Shown: piece by piece, positions 1 through 8,588 of the stretch | How the letters are laid out: every line of letters starts with the position of its first letter | Position numbering within the stretch: the first letter of the stretch is position 1 | Source: Candidatus Accumulibacter conexus | Lineage (GTDB): Bacteria; Pseudomonadota; Gammaproteobacteria; Burkholderiales; Rhodocyclaceae | DNA: 64,000 nucleotides | NCBI GenBank assembly: GCA_017592775.1 | Contig: JAGFNJ010000003.1 | Span: 62,001-126,000 of the forward strand | Direction of reading: 5' to 3' | The notes under the pieces: model-generated | The model's database searches: none | The model's input: the letters and a program-made list of their open reading frames with translations, nothing else | What the model was told of the DNA's origin: nothing | Made by a program: the position numbers and the translations under genes

Positions 1-1788
1 GCGGTCCGTCTGGCCGAGGACCGGTTGAGCCGCGCACGCGGTGACGAGGCAACCGACCACGAGCGCGACCAGCGTGACACGAACCTGCTGCGCCGCAAGC
101 TGGCGGAGACGCAGCTCGTCAACATCGGCCTGGCGAAGGACAAGATCGCCGCCGAAACGAAAGCACTGCAGGCGCGCGACACGGAGATGGAACGGGTTCT
201 GGTCCGGGTTCTGCCAGGGCAGGAACTGAGCAAGGACGACCTCGAGCAGCAGCAGGCGCTGTTGCGCAAGGAGCTGAAGCAGATCAACTCGGAAGCCGAA
301 CGGCTGCTTGCCGAGAACAGCCGTCACGCGGCAGAGCGCGAACGCCTCGTCGCCGCCGCCGGCCGCGGCAGCGCACAGTCGGCACAGCGCCTGCACCTGC
401 TCGATGCACGACTGGAGAGCGACCGCATCCGCCTGCTGGCACTGAGCTGGGTACAGACGGTGGCGCAGGAGAGCATCGACGCCTGGGCGCAGCGTTACGT
501 CGGCTTTCAGTCGCAGGATGCGGCGACCCGGCAGGCTGCCGTCGCCTGGCTGACCCGCACCCGCGACGAACTCGAAAGCCGCCGCCAACTCGTGCAGCAG
601 CTCGCGCAGGAGGCGCGGGCCGAAGTCCGCGAAGAGGAAGCGCGCATCGCGGCAGGCACTCCCGGTGCCACAACGGCAGCGCAACAGGCGGAGCTGCTGG
701 CCGCCCTGCGCGAGCGGAGCCTGGCTTTCGAACGGGTCGAACGGATGGGGACCGCACTGTTGCGACAGCTCGAACGCTGGCTCGCGGATTTCGGCTTCAG
801 CGGCAGCGGCGCGCACTCCGGCGACTGGAGGCTCGCCGCCGCACAGGTCACCGAGACGCTGAAGGGAATCTGGAACTTCGAGATGTTCGCCGTCGACGAA
901 TCGACGATCATCGACGGCAAGAGCGTCACCGTCAGTTACGGCGTCACCGTCGGCAAGAGCATCGGCGCACTGCTCCTGTTCCTGCTCGGCTACTGGCTGT
1001 TCGCAGCGCTGTCGCGGCGGCTGCAACGGGTGATGGTGCAGCGCTTCGGCGTCGACCAGCAGCTCGCCAGCGTCATTCGCCGCTGGGCGATGATCGCACT
1101 CGGCGTGCTGCTGGTGGTCTTCATCCTCAACCTGGCGCGCATTCCGCTGACGGTCTTCGCCTTTCTCGGCGGTGCGCTGGCGATCGGCGTCGGTTTCGGC
1201 ACGCAGACGATCATCAAGAACGTCATCAGCGGCATCATCGTCCTCTTCGAGCGCAAGATCCGCGTCGGCGACATCATCCAGCTCGGCGGAACAACGGGCC
1301 ATGTCGTCGCCGTCGACCTGCGCGCGTCGACGGTGCGCGGCTTCGACGGCGTCGAGGCATTGATTCCGAACTCGAGTTTTCTCGAGAACCAGGTGGTCAA
1401 CTGGACCTACTCCAACCCGCGCATCCGGCGCGAGCTGCGCATCGGCATCGCCTATGGCTCACCGACCCGCCGCGCCGCCGAAATCATCGCCGGCTGCGCC
1501 CAGGATCATGGCGAGGTGCTCAAGGATCCGCCGCCCGAGGTCTTCTTCGAGGACTTCGCCGACAGCGCGCTGCTGCTGGTGCTGGTTTTCTGGGTCGAAC
1601 TCGGACCGCAACGGGCGCCGGGGCGCCGGGTGGACAGCGACCTGCGTTACGCGATCGAGAAGAGGCTGGGAACCGCGGGCATCGCCATCCCGTTCCCGCA
1701 GCGGGACCTGCACCTGGATACCTCGCAGCCGCTGGCGGTGCGCATCGCACCGCAGGCGGAAGCGCCGCGCGATGCCGGCGCTGCCTGA
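1..1788 (+). CDS. MscS-family mechanosensitive channel, 5' end outside window
   Basis: The reading frame is open from base 1, so the true start lies upstream; the first possible in-window start is a TTG at 25. Counting from that TTG (587 residues), the first ~240 residues are charged, Ala/Gln/Arg-rich and coiled-coil-like. Membrane segments follow at about 312-330, 352-370 and 373-400. The last is the Gly/Ala-rich pore helix (GVGFGTQTIIKN), followed by the MscS beta domain (RVGDIIQLGG, IPNSSFLENQVVNW). MscS channels open under membrane tension to release solutes during hypo-osmotic shock. The long N-terminal extension suggests a large MscK/YbdG-like type rather than a short MscS. A MITE begins on the base after the stop codon. 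Confidence 0.9.
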   Translation, partial: AVRLAEDRLSRARGDEATDHERDQRDTNLLRRKLAETQLVNIGLAKDKIAAETKALQARDTEMERVLVRVLPGQELSKDDLEQQQALLRKELKQINSEAERLLAENSRHAAERERLVAAAGRGSAQSAQRLHLLDARLESDRIRLLALSWVQTVAQESIDAWAQRYVGFQSQDAATRQAAVAWLTRTRDELESRRQLVQQLAQEARAEVREEEARIAAGTPGATTAAQQAELLAALRERSLAFERVERMGTALLRQLERWLADFGFSGSGAHSGDWRLAAAQVTETLKGIWNFEMFAVDESTIIDGKSVTVSYGVTVGKSIGALLLFLLGYWLFAALSRRLQRVMVQRFGVDQQLASVIRRWAMIALGVLLVVFILNLARIPLTVFAFLGGALAIGVGFGTQTIIKNVISGIIVLFERKIRVGDIIQLGGTTGHVVAVDLRASTVRGFDGVEALIPNSSFLENQVVNWTYSNPRIRRELRIGIAYGSPTRRAAEIIAGCAQDHGEVLKDPPPEVFFEDFADSALLLVLVFWVELGPQRAPGRRVDSDLRYAIEKRLGTAGIAIPFPQRDLHLDTSQPLAVRIAPQAEAPRDAGAA

Positions 1789-2001
1789 GAGGCTGTGAAG
1801 AAATCGTCGCGAGCAGGCCGAGCTGCAAGGCGCGATGGAGCGAACGACGAGACATATCAAGTGGATAGGCGAGGGCGAAGGCGGGGTTTAGCGCAGCATG
1901 CTGCGCGCCGCCGTAGCCGGCCGGCTGTGCAAAGCCGGCCGTGGGCGGGAGCGACTGAGCAACGCCGCAGATCGGTCGCGCAGTAGATTTATTCACCCCT
2001 C
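1789..2001. mobile_element. 213-bp MITE-like element, copy 1
   Basis: This is near-identical to 25278-25490. Differences are one base missing or added in the middle, scattered substitutions and a degraded right end. The termini are imperfect inverted repeats: GAGGCTGTGAAGAAATC on the left, and GAGGGGTGAATAAATC read inward from the right. Inside are a perfect 16-bp palindrome (GCGCAGCATGCTGCGC) and a GCCGGCC-rich stem-loop. It is too short to encode a transposase. GAG/CTC ends with a TNA target are what I recall of the IS1031 group of the IS5 family, so it is probably a non-autonomous derivative; that link is inference. The left end abuts the TGA stop of the MscS gene, and the right end overlaps the last codons of the PilZ gene. 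Confidence 0.75.
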
Positions 2002-2355
2002 GTCGCGCAGGACCTGCTGCCGGTAGCGCTCGATCTGGCACACCTGCTCGACCATGCGCGCGGCGAAGAGGTCGTCGGCGTCGTCAAAACGGATGCCGAC
2101 CTCGTAGACCGCACCCTGCCGGCGGCACCAGACCACCACGCCGGCAGCGCGAAACGGCGGCTGCACGAGCGGAATCGACAGCAGAACCGGTGAACCCACA
2201 GGCAGCGGTCGTCGACTGCGACACGCCAGGCCACCCTCGCTGACGTCCTTCAGCCGCCGTTCGGCGCGGCGATGCGCGGCGTCGATATCGATGTCAACCG
2301 GTATGTCCGCCGGATGGCGGATGAAGCTGCGCCCGTGTGCCTGTGTCGAAGCCAT
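1993..2355 (-). CDS. PilZ domain protein (predicted c-di-GMP receptor)
   Basis: A 120-residue single-domain protein. It carries both halves of the PilZ c-di-GMP binding signature: R9-x3-R13 at the start of the domain and D37-x-S39-x2-G42 (DVSEGG). The ATG at 2355 is preceded by AGGAGGAG at good spacing, which favours it over an upstream in-frame start. PilZ proteins change conformation on binding c-di-GMP and usually act on a partner controlling motility or exopolysaccharide; the partner here is unknown. A GGDEF enzyme lies at 39381-40271. Its last codons and stop lie inside the right inverted repeat of the MITE, so insertion may have reset the C-terminus. Confidence 0.85.
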   Translation of the reverse strand: MASTQAHGRSFIRHPADIPVDIDIDAAHRRAERRLKDVSEGGLACRSRRPLPVGSPVLLSIPLVQPPFRAAGVVVWCRRQGAVYEVGIRFDDADDLFAARMVEQVCQIERYRQQVLRDEG

Positions 2356-2564
2356 GCCCCACTCCTCCTGCCGCGTGCAGGCGGCCGGTGGCAACGCCGG
2401 CCTTCGTGCCGGCAGCGCACTCTAGCGCCGGCGTGCGCAGCGGTCAATCGCCTGGACGGCGGCGGAGATCGGCGAGGGCTGAGGTGCTGATCCAGCCCAT
2501 CGAAGATACCAAGCCGTTGGTCGAATTCGTCGCCGCCTCCTCTTGCTCAGTCCCTCGACAGCGC

Positions 2565-3407
2565 CTACCGGACACCTGCCAACATCTCGCTGATCCGCTG
2601 CCACCATGCGGCATCGACGTGGTAGTACCAATCGTTGTGGTCCGCACCGTCGACCACCAGCAACTCCTTCTTCCCCTGCAAGTTCTCGAAGAGTGAACGT
2701 CCCAAACGCGCCGGAAGCACGCGATCGCTTCCTGCGACCACAACCACCGTCGGCCCATCGTACCCGCGGAGATTGTCGACGCTGCTGTAGCTTTCCTTGA
2801 GCAGGAGCCGCACCGGGAGCCACGGATAGTGATGTGCGACGGCATTGGCGAGTTGATCCCAGGGTGTGATCAGCAACAGCCCGTCAACCGTCTGCCCGTG
2901 TGTCCGGAGTGCCGCGATGGCCGCCGCTGCGACTCCTGCCCCAAGTGATTCGCCGGCGAGGACCAGTCGGCCGCCGAACTGTTGGCGAGCGAGCGTGATC
3001 GATTCGACCGCGTCATCGACGATGGCCTGTTCTCCCGGCGTTCCGGGCCGCGCCCCGTAGCCCGGATACTCGAGCAGGATCACCCGCCAGCCATGCCGGC
3101 CGGCCTCCTCTGCATAGTCAGCGCGATGGCCGGCATGTCCCGCGTTGCCGTGAAAGAGGAGAAGGGTACCGGTCGCAATGCGCTGCTCCGGTTCAAACAG
3201 AACACCGCGAAATCCGGGCGCATCGGGCCATGCCCGCGCCCGTCTACTGTCCGTTGCCGCGAGCGTTTGCGCGACGCTTGCGGAATCGGTCAACAGGTAC
3301 AGCAGATCTCGCTGGAAGAAATGGAGCCCGGCGACGATCAGGACGGTCGTCAGCAGAGCGATCCGCAGGCCGAAACTCACTGCGGCTCGCGCACTGCCCG
3401 GCTTCAT
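2565..3407 (-). CDS. Membrane-anchored alpha/beta hydrolase
   Basis: 280 residues, with an N-terminal hydrophobic segment (about 12-30) that should anchor the enzyme in the membrane with the catalytic domain outside. An oxyanion-type HGNAG motif is at 86-90, the nucleophile is Ser154 in GESLG, and the likely acid and base are Asp228 and His257. The architecture resembles the ABHD12/13 and BAH1-like serine hydrolases, whose bacterial substrates are mostly undefined. The start at 3407 has AGGAG five bases upstream; an upstream in-frame start has no such signal. The gene stands alone between a PilZ gene and a lipoprotein gene on the same strand, so substrate and pathway cannot be inferred. Confidence 0.85.
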   Translation of the reverse strand: MKPGSARAAVSFGLRIALLTTVLIVAGLHFFQRDLLYLLTDSASVAQTLAATDSRRARAWPDAPGFRGVLFEPEQRIATGTLLLFHGNAGHAGHRADYAEEAGRHGWRVILLEYPGYGARPGTPGEQAIVDDAVESITLARQQFGGRLVLAGESLGAGVAAAAIAALRTHGQTVDGLLLITPWDQLANAVAHHYPWLPVRLLLKESYSSVDNLRGYDGPTVVVVAGSDRVLPARLGRSLFENLQGKKELLVVDGADHNDWYYHVDAAWWQRISEMLAGVR

Positions 3408-3476
3408 GGCATCTCCTGGCGTCCGTTCTGCTGGCAAGCTCGCGGCGATCGGTTCTCCCAGCGGAAAAGGTGCGCG

Positions 3477-4286
3477 CTAAGGTTGCCCGGCGCGCAGTTG
3501 CGCAATGCGTTGCGCCACCAGCAGCGACCACTTGTCGAAGGCATCGCGGGCGTAGGTCCAGGCCTCGAACGAACTGAGGTAGCCATTGGCCCAGGTCTGC
3601 GCCGCGCCGACCGCCGAGGAATTGACATCGACCGCGTACTTGCGGCCGATCTCGGTGTCGCGGCACTCGCCAAGGACCCTTCCCGAGGCGCCGTCGCGGA
3701 ACTGCATCTCCATCCCGGTCTCGCCCATGTACGGGGTTGACCCGGCCGGCCGGCCGGTGGCGACGCCGGAGCCCGCCTCGGCGACGAAGCCGTAGGGAAT
3801 CAGCGTCCCGGCCAGGCTGTCACTGACCTTCGTCGGCACGAGATCGGTGAGTGCCACGCGCAGGACAACGACCCCCGCGCCCGGCTGCTGGGCGATCTGC
3901 ATCTGCGGCTGCAGCGCCTTCACCAGAGCGTGGTGGAAGTAGTCCGTGAGCGTCGCCAGGTCCTTCGGATCGAAGGTCTGCTGCCCCCCGTCACGGGGCC
4001 TGAGCGAGACGTCGATCCGCGACACCAGTATCGCGCCGTAGCGCGAGGCGTCGAGTGCCGGATCACGCCAGCACTCGATCCCCTGCCCCCATGCGGTGGG
4101 TCGCAGGCGGGCATAGTCCGAGAGAAAGCCGCTGCGCGTCAGCCGCGTCGTGTCGGTGGCGACGGTGGTGGTACCGCTGCCCAGCAGGTTGCCGTCACTG
4201 GCGCAACCCGCAACGAGCGCGCAGCCGGCAAGGGCGAGCGCCCGCATGTTGCGGCCCGCCGCATGAAGAACGTGTGTTCGCTGCAT
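3477..4286 (-). CDS. DUF3313-type lipoprotein
   Basis: 269 residues from the ATG at 4286. A short signal peptide ends in a clear lipobox (LVAGC), predicting a lipidated periplasmic or outer-membrane protein. An internal ATG at 4247 would give a more compact lipoprotein signal and may be the true start. The mature protein resembles the DUF3313 family, recognised from the stretch around GFLSDYARLRP and the GECRDTEIG region; this is recognition from memory. No function is established for the family. It is divergent from the exported-protein gene at 4598, with about 310 bases between them. Confidence 0.7.
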   Translation of the reverse strand: MQRTHVLHAAGRNMRALALAGCALVAGCASDGNLLGSGTTTVATDTTRLTRSGFLSDYARLRPTAWGQGIECWRDPALDASRYGAILVSRIDVSLRPRDGGQQTFDPKDLATLTDYFHHALVKALQPQMQIAQQPGAGVVVLRVALTDLVPTKVSDSLAGTLIPYGFVAEAGSGVATGRPAGSTPYMGETGMEMQFRDGASGRVLGECRDTEIGRKYAVDVNSSAVGAAQTWANGYLSSFEAWTYARDAFDKWSLLVAQRIAQLRAGQP

Positions 4287-4597
4287 TGTTTGCCCCCGCG
4301 GAAGGATGAGTCATGGCGACGATGTTAGCACGTACGCCGCTGCCGCTCGACATCAACGACAACGTCGACAGATGCGGCGGCTGCGGCGGCTCCCGGCGAC
4401 TTCTCGCCGTGCGTGGCGATCGCTTTGACAGCCTGCGAGACGCCGCCGATAATCCCGGCCCATGGCCGACGCTCCGGCGGCCGACGGTCCAGCGGCAGGG
4501 CAGCACTTTCGGGAAAAGGCGTCGGGCAAGTGCGAATCCTCCTCTCCGGAAGCAGCACCGGATCCGGCGAGACGGACTCGCGAGACGGAAAGTCAGC
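4287..4597. other. Divergent intergenic region, no confident gene
   Basis: About 310 bases lie between two divergent genes. An ATG at 4313 with a reasonable Shine-Dalgarno sequence opens a frame that continues into the next gene. However, its first ~95 codons are Arg-rich and not protein-like, so I leave it out. A TAATCCC motif near 4450 could belong to a promoter. No terminator or repeat was seen. Confidence 0.4.
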
Positions 4598-5446
4598 GTG
4601 AACATTGGACAAGAGTTCGTGACCGACGGCAACGGGACGCTGTCCGCCCACGCCGGCGGCAATCCGCGATACGCGGCGCTGCTTCGGCTCGTCGGCAGGA
4701 AGTGCAGCTCGCCGGTGCCGGTGGTGGCGCCGGCACCGCAGCGCGCCGGCAAAGGGCAATCGCTTGCCGCCTGCCGGCAGCCGGTGCGCCGGCGGCCGCA
4801 CCCTTGGCGCAGCGGCCTTCTGCTGGCCCTGCTGCTCGCCTCGACACAGCCGGCGCCGGCCTGCGAAGCGCATGTCGAGCAGTTGAGTGATCCGGCGCAT
4901 GCGGCGCTGCGCGTCGACCGCTCGGCCTTTGCGCGCTGTACGCTCGCCGAGGAAGACTACCGGCGCGTCGTCGGCGCGTGGCTGGCGAGCCGCGACGACG
5001 CAGCCCCGGCGCTCTCGTCGCTCGCTCTCGGCCGCGCCGTCGACCACCCTTGGATCGCGCGCTACCTGCTGCTGGCCGCCGCCCGGAGCAGCGAATGGAC
5101 GCCGCGACTCGCCCGCGCCGCGGCCGCCGAGCACAACCGCTTCGTCGCCCGCCTGCTCGCGGCGCCGGACTTCCTGCAGCGACTCGATGCGCCGTTCGCC
5201 GGCGCCGCCTACCGTGTGGAGCGCGTCGCCGTCGAAAAGGTGCTGCTCGGCCCGCTTGGCGGCAGCGCGCCGGCGCCTGCTGACAGCCGGCGCGCATTGC
5301 CTTACGATGCGCAACTCTGGTTGCGGCTGGCGCCCAGGCAGGCGGCGACGGGCGGGGAAGGATCTTCGCCGGCGCCCGGCGGCAGTCCGCGGCGCCGCCG
5401 CCGGCAGGGCGCAGTCGCTTGCCCGCAAGGCGGGTTCGGCGCATGA
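4598..5446 (+). CDS. Hypothetical exported protein
   Basis: I do not recognise this family. The frame shows coding-like third-position GC from about 4600. It contains an apparent signal peptide, with an Arg-rich start after the GTG at 4784, a Leu/Ala core and cleavage near TQPAPA-CEA. The start is therefore uncertain: GTG 4598 (reported, 282 residues), GTG 4619 or GTG 4784 (220 residues, which places the signal peptide at the N-terminus). The mature part is Ala/Leu/Arg-rich and probably helical; the tail is low-complexity Gly/Arg. No catalytic motif is visible. Long open frames on the opposite strand here are GC artefacts. Confidence 0.5.
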   Translation: MNIGQEFVTDGNGTLSAHAGGNPRYAALLRLVGRKCSSPVPVVAPAPQRAGKGQSLAACRQPVRRRPHPWRSGLLLALLLASTQPAPACEAHVEQLSDPAHAALRVDRSAFARCTLAEEDYRRVVGAWLASRDDAAPALSSLALGRAVDHPWIARYLLLAAARSSEWTPRLARAAAAEHNRFVARLLAAPDFLQRLDAPFAGAAYRVERVAVEKVLLGPLGGSAPAPADSRRALPYDAQLWLRLAPRQAATGGEGSSPAPGGSPRRRRRQGAVACPQGGFGA

Positions 5447-5555
5447 CCGCTCGCTGCCTGCCGGCACAGCGAGCCGCTGCCACGGCCGGTATGCCGGCGC
5501 GGCATGCAGAGCGCCGCTTTTCATGGCAGTTTCCAAAGGAGTCGATCGATTGTCG

Positions 5556-5966
5556 ATGCGCACGCAGGTGGAGTTCGTATCCGCCGACTTTCCGCCCTAC
5601 CCCGGCGAGGATCACGAGCTCAACCCCGGGCGCTACGGCGTCCGTCTCGCCGAGTTGCTGGCGCAGGAACTGCCGGCGCACGGTTTCCCCGTGGAGTCGG
5701 TGACGGTCGAACAATGGGGCGTCCGCGTCGGCCTGCAGAACGCGGACTACCCGTTGTGGGTCGGTTGCGGCAACTACGAAGCGCACGAAAACGGCTTCCT
5801 CTGCTTCATCGAGCCGGCGAAGCCGTACGTCCGCAAGTGGTTCCGCAAGCTGCCGAACGCGCCGACTGTCGAGCGGCTGGCGACGGCGGTCGAGTCGATC
5901 CTGCAGGACAGCGGCAAGGTGTCGCAACTCCGCTGGTGGTCGGAAAACGAGCTGCGCAGTCCCTGA
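5556..5966 (+). CDS. Conserved-looking hypothetical protein
   Basis: A 136-residue soluble protein with no signal peptide. The sequence is rich in aromatic residues (PLWVGCGNYE, VRKWFRKLP, RWWSENEL) and reads like a genuine folded domain, but I cannot name the family. The start is uncertain. The ATG at 5556 is reported; a TTG at 5550 lies eight bases after AAAGGAG and is a good alternative; an ATG at 5523 is also in frame. It lies between the exported-protein gene and the comB-like gene on the same strand, with short gaps. No link to either can be drawn from sequence. Confidence 0.6.
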   Translation: MRTQVEFVSADFPPYPGEDHELNPGRYGVRLAELLAQELPAHGFPVESVTVEQWGVRVGLQNADYPLWVGCGNYEAHENGFLCFIEPAKPYVRKWFRKLPNAPTVERLATAVESILQDSGKVSQLRWWSENELRSP

Positions 5967-6077
5967 GTCGCTCTCGTGGCCCTGCCCTGCGTGGAGGCGT
6001 TTGACCGCTCGCCGGACATCGGTGATACTCCGCGCGCCAGCGCCCATGCCCAATCACCAGAGGAATCGCACGCCGCC

Positions 6078-6875
6078 ATGCGTACCCGCCGCGTCTTCCT
6101 GAATCGTCTCGATCCGATCCGCGAACCGGTAGACGCGGTGGTGGTGATCGACGTCCTGCGCTCGTTCACCACTGCCGCCTACGCCTTCGTTGCCGGCGCC
6201 GGCACGATCTACCCGGTGGAGACGATCGCCGGTGCCTTCCGCCTGCAGCGACAGCTCCCGGATGCCGTGACGACCGGTGCCGTCGGCGGCGGCGACCCGA
6301 TACCGGGTTTCGATTTTGGCAACTCGCCCGCCGAGCTGCAGCATGTCCACCTGGCGGGCCGGCCGCTGATCCAGACCACGGCCGCCGGCGTGCGCGGGCT
6401 GACCCGCTTCCGCCAGGCGCGGGCGCTCTTCGCCGGCAGCCTGGTGCTGGCACGGGCGACGGCGACGGCACTGCTCGAGCTGCAACCAGCGGAGGTCTGT
6501 TTCGTCATCACCGGCGAGTGGGTCGACCGGGACGGCGACGAGGACATTGCCTGCGCCGACTACATCGATGCCCTGCTGCACGGCGAGCAGCCGGATCCCG
6601 AACACTACGCGGCGCGCGTTCGTGACTCCGATTTCGGCCGCCGTTTCCTCGCCGCCGACAACCCCAACCTGCCGCCGCGCGACCTGCATCTCTGCGCGCA
6701 GGCCGACCGTTTCGACTTCGCCCTGAGCGCCGCCCATGTCGACGGCCACCTGCAGATCCGCCGCCTGCGCTCCGGCGCTGCCCGGCAGTCGCCGGCAGCC
6801 GGCGAGGTGCGCAATGCGCTGCGTCTGCCCGGGTCCGGCGGCACGCCGTCGGCGGCGCAGCCGGACGGCTGCTGA
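6078..6875 (+). CDS. comB: ComB-like 2-phosphosulfolactate phosphatase
   Basis: 265 residues that I recognise as the ComB family. Recognition rests on the N-terminal VVVIDVLRSFTTA block, the FGNSP motif and the QTTAAGVRG segment, all in the expected order. Characterised ComB enzymes are Mg-dependent and dephosphorylate 2-phosphosulfolactate in the coenzyme M pathway of methanogens. In bacteria ComB homologues often occur without the rest of that pathway, as here: no ComA, ComC, ComD or ComE partner is visible. The true substrate in this organism is therefore unknown. The gene converges with the metallo-hydrolase at 6884, only eight bases away. Confidence 0.75.
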   Translation: MRTRRVFLNRLDPIREPVDAVVVIDVLRSFTTAAYAFVAGAGTIYPVETIAGAFRLQRQLPDAVTTGAVGGGDPIPGFDFGNSPAELQHVHLAGRPLIQTTAAGVRGLTRFRQARALFAGSLVLARATATALLELQPAEVCFVITGEWVDRDGDEDIACADYIDALLHGEQPDPEHYAARVRDSDFGRRFLAADNPNLPPRDLHLCAQADRFDFALSAAHVDGHLQIRRLRSGAARQSPAAGEVRNALRLPGSGGTPSAAQPDGC

Positions 6876-6883
6876 ACGATCGT

Positions 6884-8464
6884 TCAGTTGCCCGCCAGTT
6901 GCGCCAGCGGGGCGTAGGGTGCGACGCTGCCGTGACCGCCGGCGAAGCGCTCGGGGTCGATGCCGTGCCTCGCCACCGCCGCCACCAGCGCCGCCTGGCC
7001 GGCGCCGAGCCGGCTGCCGAGCGGGTCGCGTCCCGGACTCCAGAGGTCGGTGACGAAGCCCAGCCGGGCATCGGGGACGTAGCCGATGAGCATTGCGCTG
7101 GCGTGCGGGTTGTCGGCGCCGAGGACCACGACCTCGCGTGCGCCGTCGCTGATCAGCAGGCGCTCACCCACCTCGATGATGCGCGGCTCGCCGACGGCAC
7201 CCGGCAGCAGCGGGTTGCGGCGGTGCGGGGCGAGCGCCATGCGCCGGTAGTGATCGCCCGCACCGGCACCGACGACCAGCGTCGCGCCGGCGGCAATGAA
7301 ACTGCGCGCGCCGGCGATGTGGTCCATGTGGTGATGCGTCAGCACCAGATGCCGAACGCGCTTGTGCGGGAATTTCTGCCGCAGCGTGTCGAGCGTCCAT
7401 TGCGCCTGCGCGTCGTTGACCGGCGCGTCGAAGACGACGAGCGAGTCCGCCAGCTCGACGACCATGCTGTTGTGCGAGCCGCCCTGGACGAGCAGGACTC
7501 CGGGAGCGATCTCCTGCAGCGCCAGGCCGCGCGAAGCGCCGGCGTCCCAGGAAAGGAGGTCCGAATCGAGGAAGACGCCGATGTACTGCCGGCGCAGCAC
7601 CCACTGGTAGGCGGGCATGCCCGGCGCGCCGGCGAGCGTTGCCGGGCGCCGGTCGGCCGGCAGGTCGAACTGGCCGGCGACCGGTGGCGGGTCGATCGTC
7701 ACCGCGGCGACGACGGTGTCGGCGACCACCTCTCCCGCCAGTTCGTAGACCTGCCGGTGCGCGACCTGGATGCCGCCGACCGGACGCCAGTCGGAGAGGA
7801 CCAGGTCGAAATCGAGGTCACCGCGGACGAAATCGTAGTCGAGGCTGCGCACACGCGCCGGCAGACCGCTCTCGGGGTCGAAGAGGACGATGAAGTCGCG
7901 CCCGGCAGCGGCGTAGCGCACCGCCGGCAGGCTCCGCCCGCCGACCCGGACCGGCGGCAGCGGACGGGTCTGTGCCGCCTGCCGCTGCATGTCGAGCACC
8001 AGCAGCGGCGAGCTGCGCTCCAGTTCGCGCATCGCCGCCCGCAGCCGCACGCCCGACATCGCATGGCCGGGCGGGTCGGCAGCCCGACTCTGACTCGTGC
8101 GCGTCGTGCTGTCAATGCCGTACACCTGGCCGGCGTCGCCGACCATGACTTCGCTGAAGCGATACGCGCGCGCCGCCGGGTACGCCAGTTGCCGCTGCCA
8201 GTCGATGCGTGCGGCGCCGCTGCCGAAGTCGCGCGTCAGGGTGAAGGCCGACTCGCCGGCGAAGCGCTTCTCGCCGCCCGGAACCAGCGACTGGTCGGGC
8301 TCCCAGTGCTGCACCGTGCCGCGGATCTGCACGCTCCTGACGGCAGCCAGCGCGTCGCTGCCGCCGAGCGCCTGCACCGCCCGGTCGACATCGGCATTGC
8401 CCAGCACGCGGCCGCTGCCGAGCAGCGCCGCGATCCACAGCAGCGGCAGAATGATCCTTTTCAT
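6884..8464 (-). CDS. Exported MBL-fold metallo-hydrolase
   Basis: 526 residues. A signal peptide covers about the first 22. A long N-terminal domain resembles outer-membrane lipoprotein-sorting (LolA-like) beta sheets and binds no obvious metal. The C-terminal metallo-beta-lactamase domain carries the zinc signature HHHMDH near residues 377-382 and a later GGHG. The fold hydrolyses lactones, thioesters, beta-lactams and other substrates; sequence alone does not say which. The start at 8464 follows GGAGGAAGC, an ideal ribosome site, so the much longer upstream frame is not used. It follows the DUF3999 gene on the same strand by about 125 bases. Confidence 0.8.
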   Translation of the reverse strand: MKRIILPLLWIAALLGSGRVLGNADVDRAVQALGGSDALAAVRSVQIRGTVQHWEPDQSLVPGGEKRFAGESAFTLTRDFGSGAARIDWQRQLAYPAARAYRFSEVMVGDAGQVYGIDSTTRTSQSRAADPPGHAMSGVRLRAAMRELERSSPLLVLDMQRQAAQTRPLPPVRVGGRSLPAVRYAAAGRDFIVLFDPESGLPARVRSLDYDFVRGDLDFDLVLSDWRPVGGIQVAHRQVYELAGEVVADTVVAAVTIDPPPVAGQFDLPADRRPATLAGAPGMPAYQWVLRRQYIGVFLDSDLLSWDAGASRGLALQEIAPGVLLVQGGSHNSMVVELADSLVVFDAPVNDAQAQWTLDTLRQKFPHKRVRHLVLTHHHMDHIAGARSFIAAGATLVVGAGAGDHYRRMALAPHRRNPLLPGAVGEPRIIEVGERLLISDGAREVVVLGADNPHASAMLIGYVPDARLGFVTDLWSPGRDPLGSRLGAGQAALVAAVARHGIDPERFAGGHGSVAPYAPLAQLAGN

Positions 8465-8588
8465 GCTTCCTCCAGTCAGCGCCATGCGCATGAGCGATCG
8501 CCCGACGGCGATCGCGGGTTGTCGGCTTGCGCACCATGTGGACCGGGGGCACCCGCGGATCGTTCCAATCGGGCGGCGGCACGGGCTC

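Noticed and set aside
1520..2041. Peptide shared by the two MITE copies taken as a conserved protein
   Set aside because: Similar frames appear at both copies only because the DNA is repeated. They run into the neighbouring genes and have no ribosome sites.
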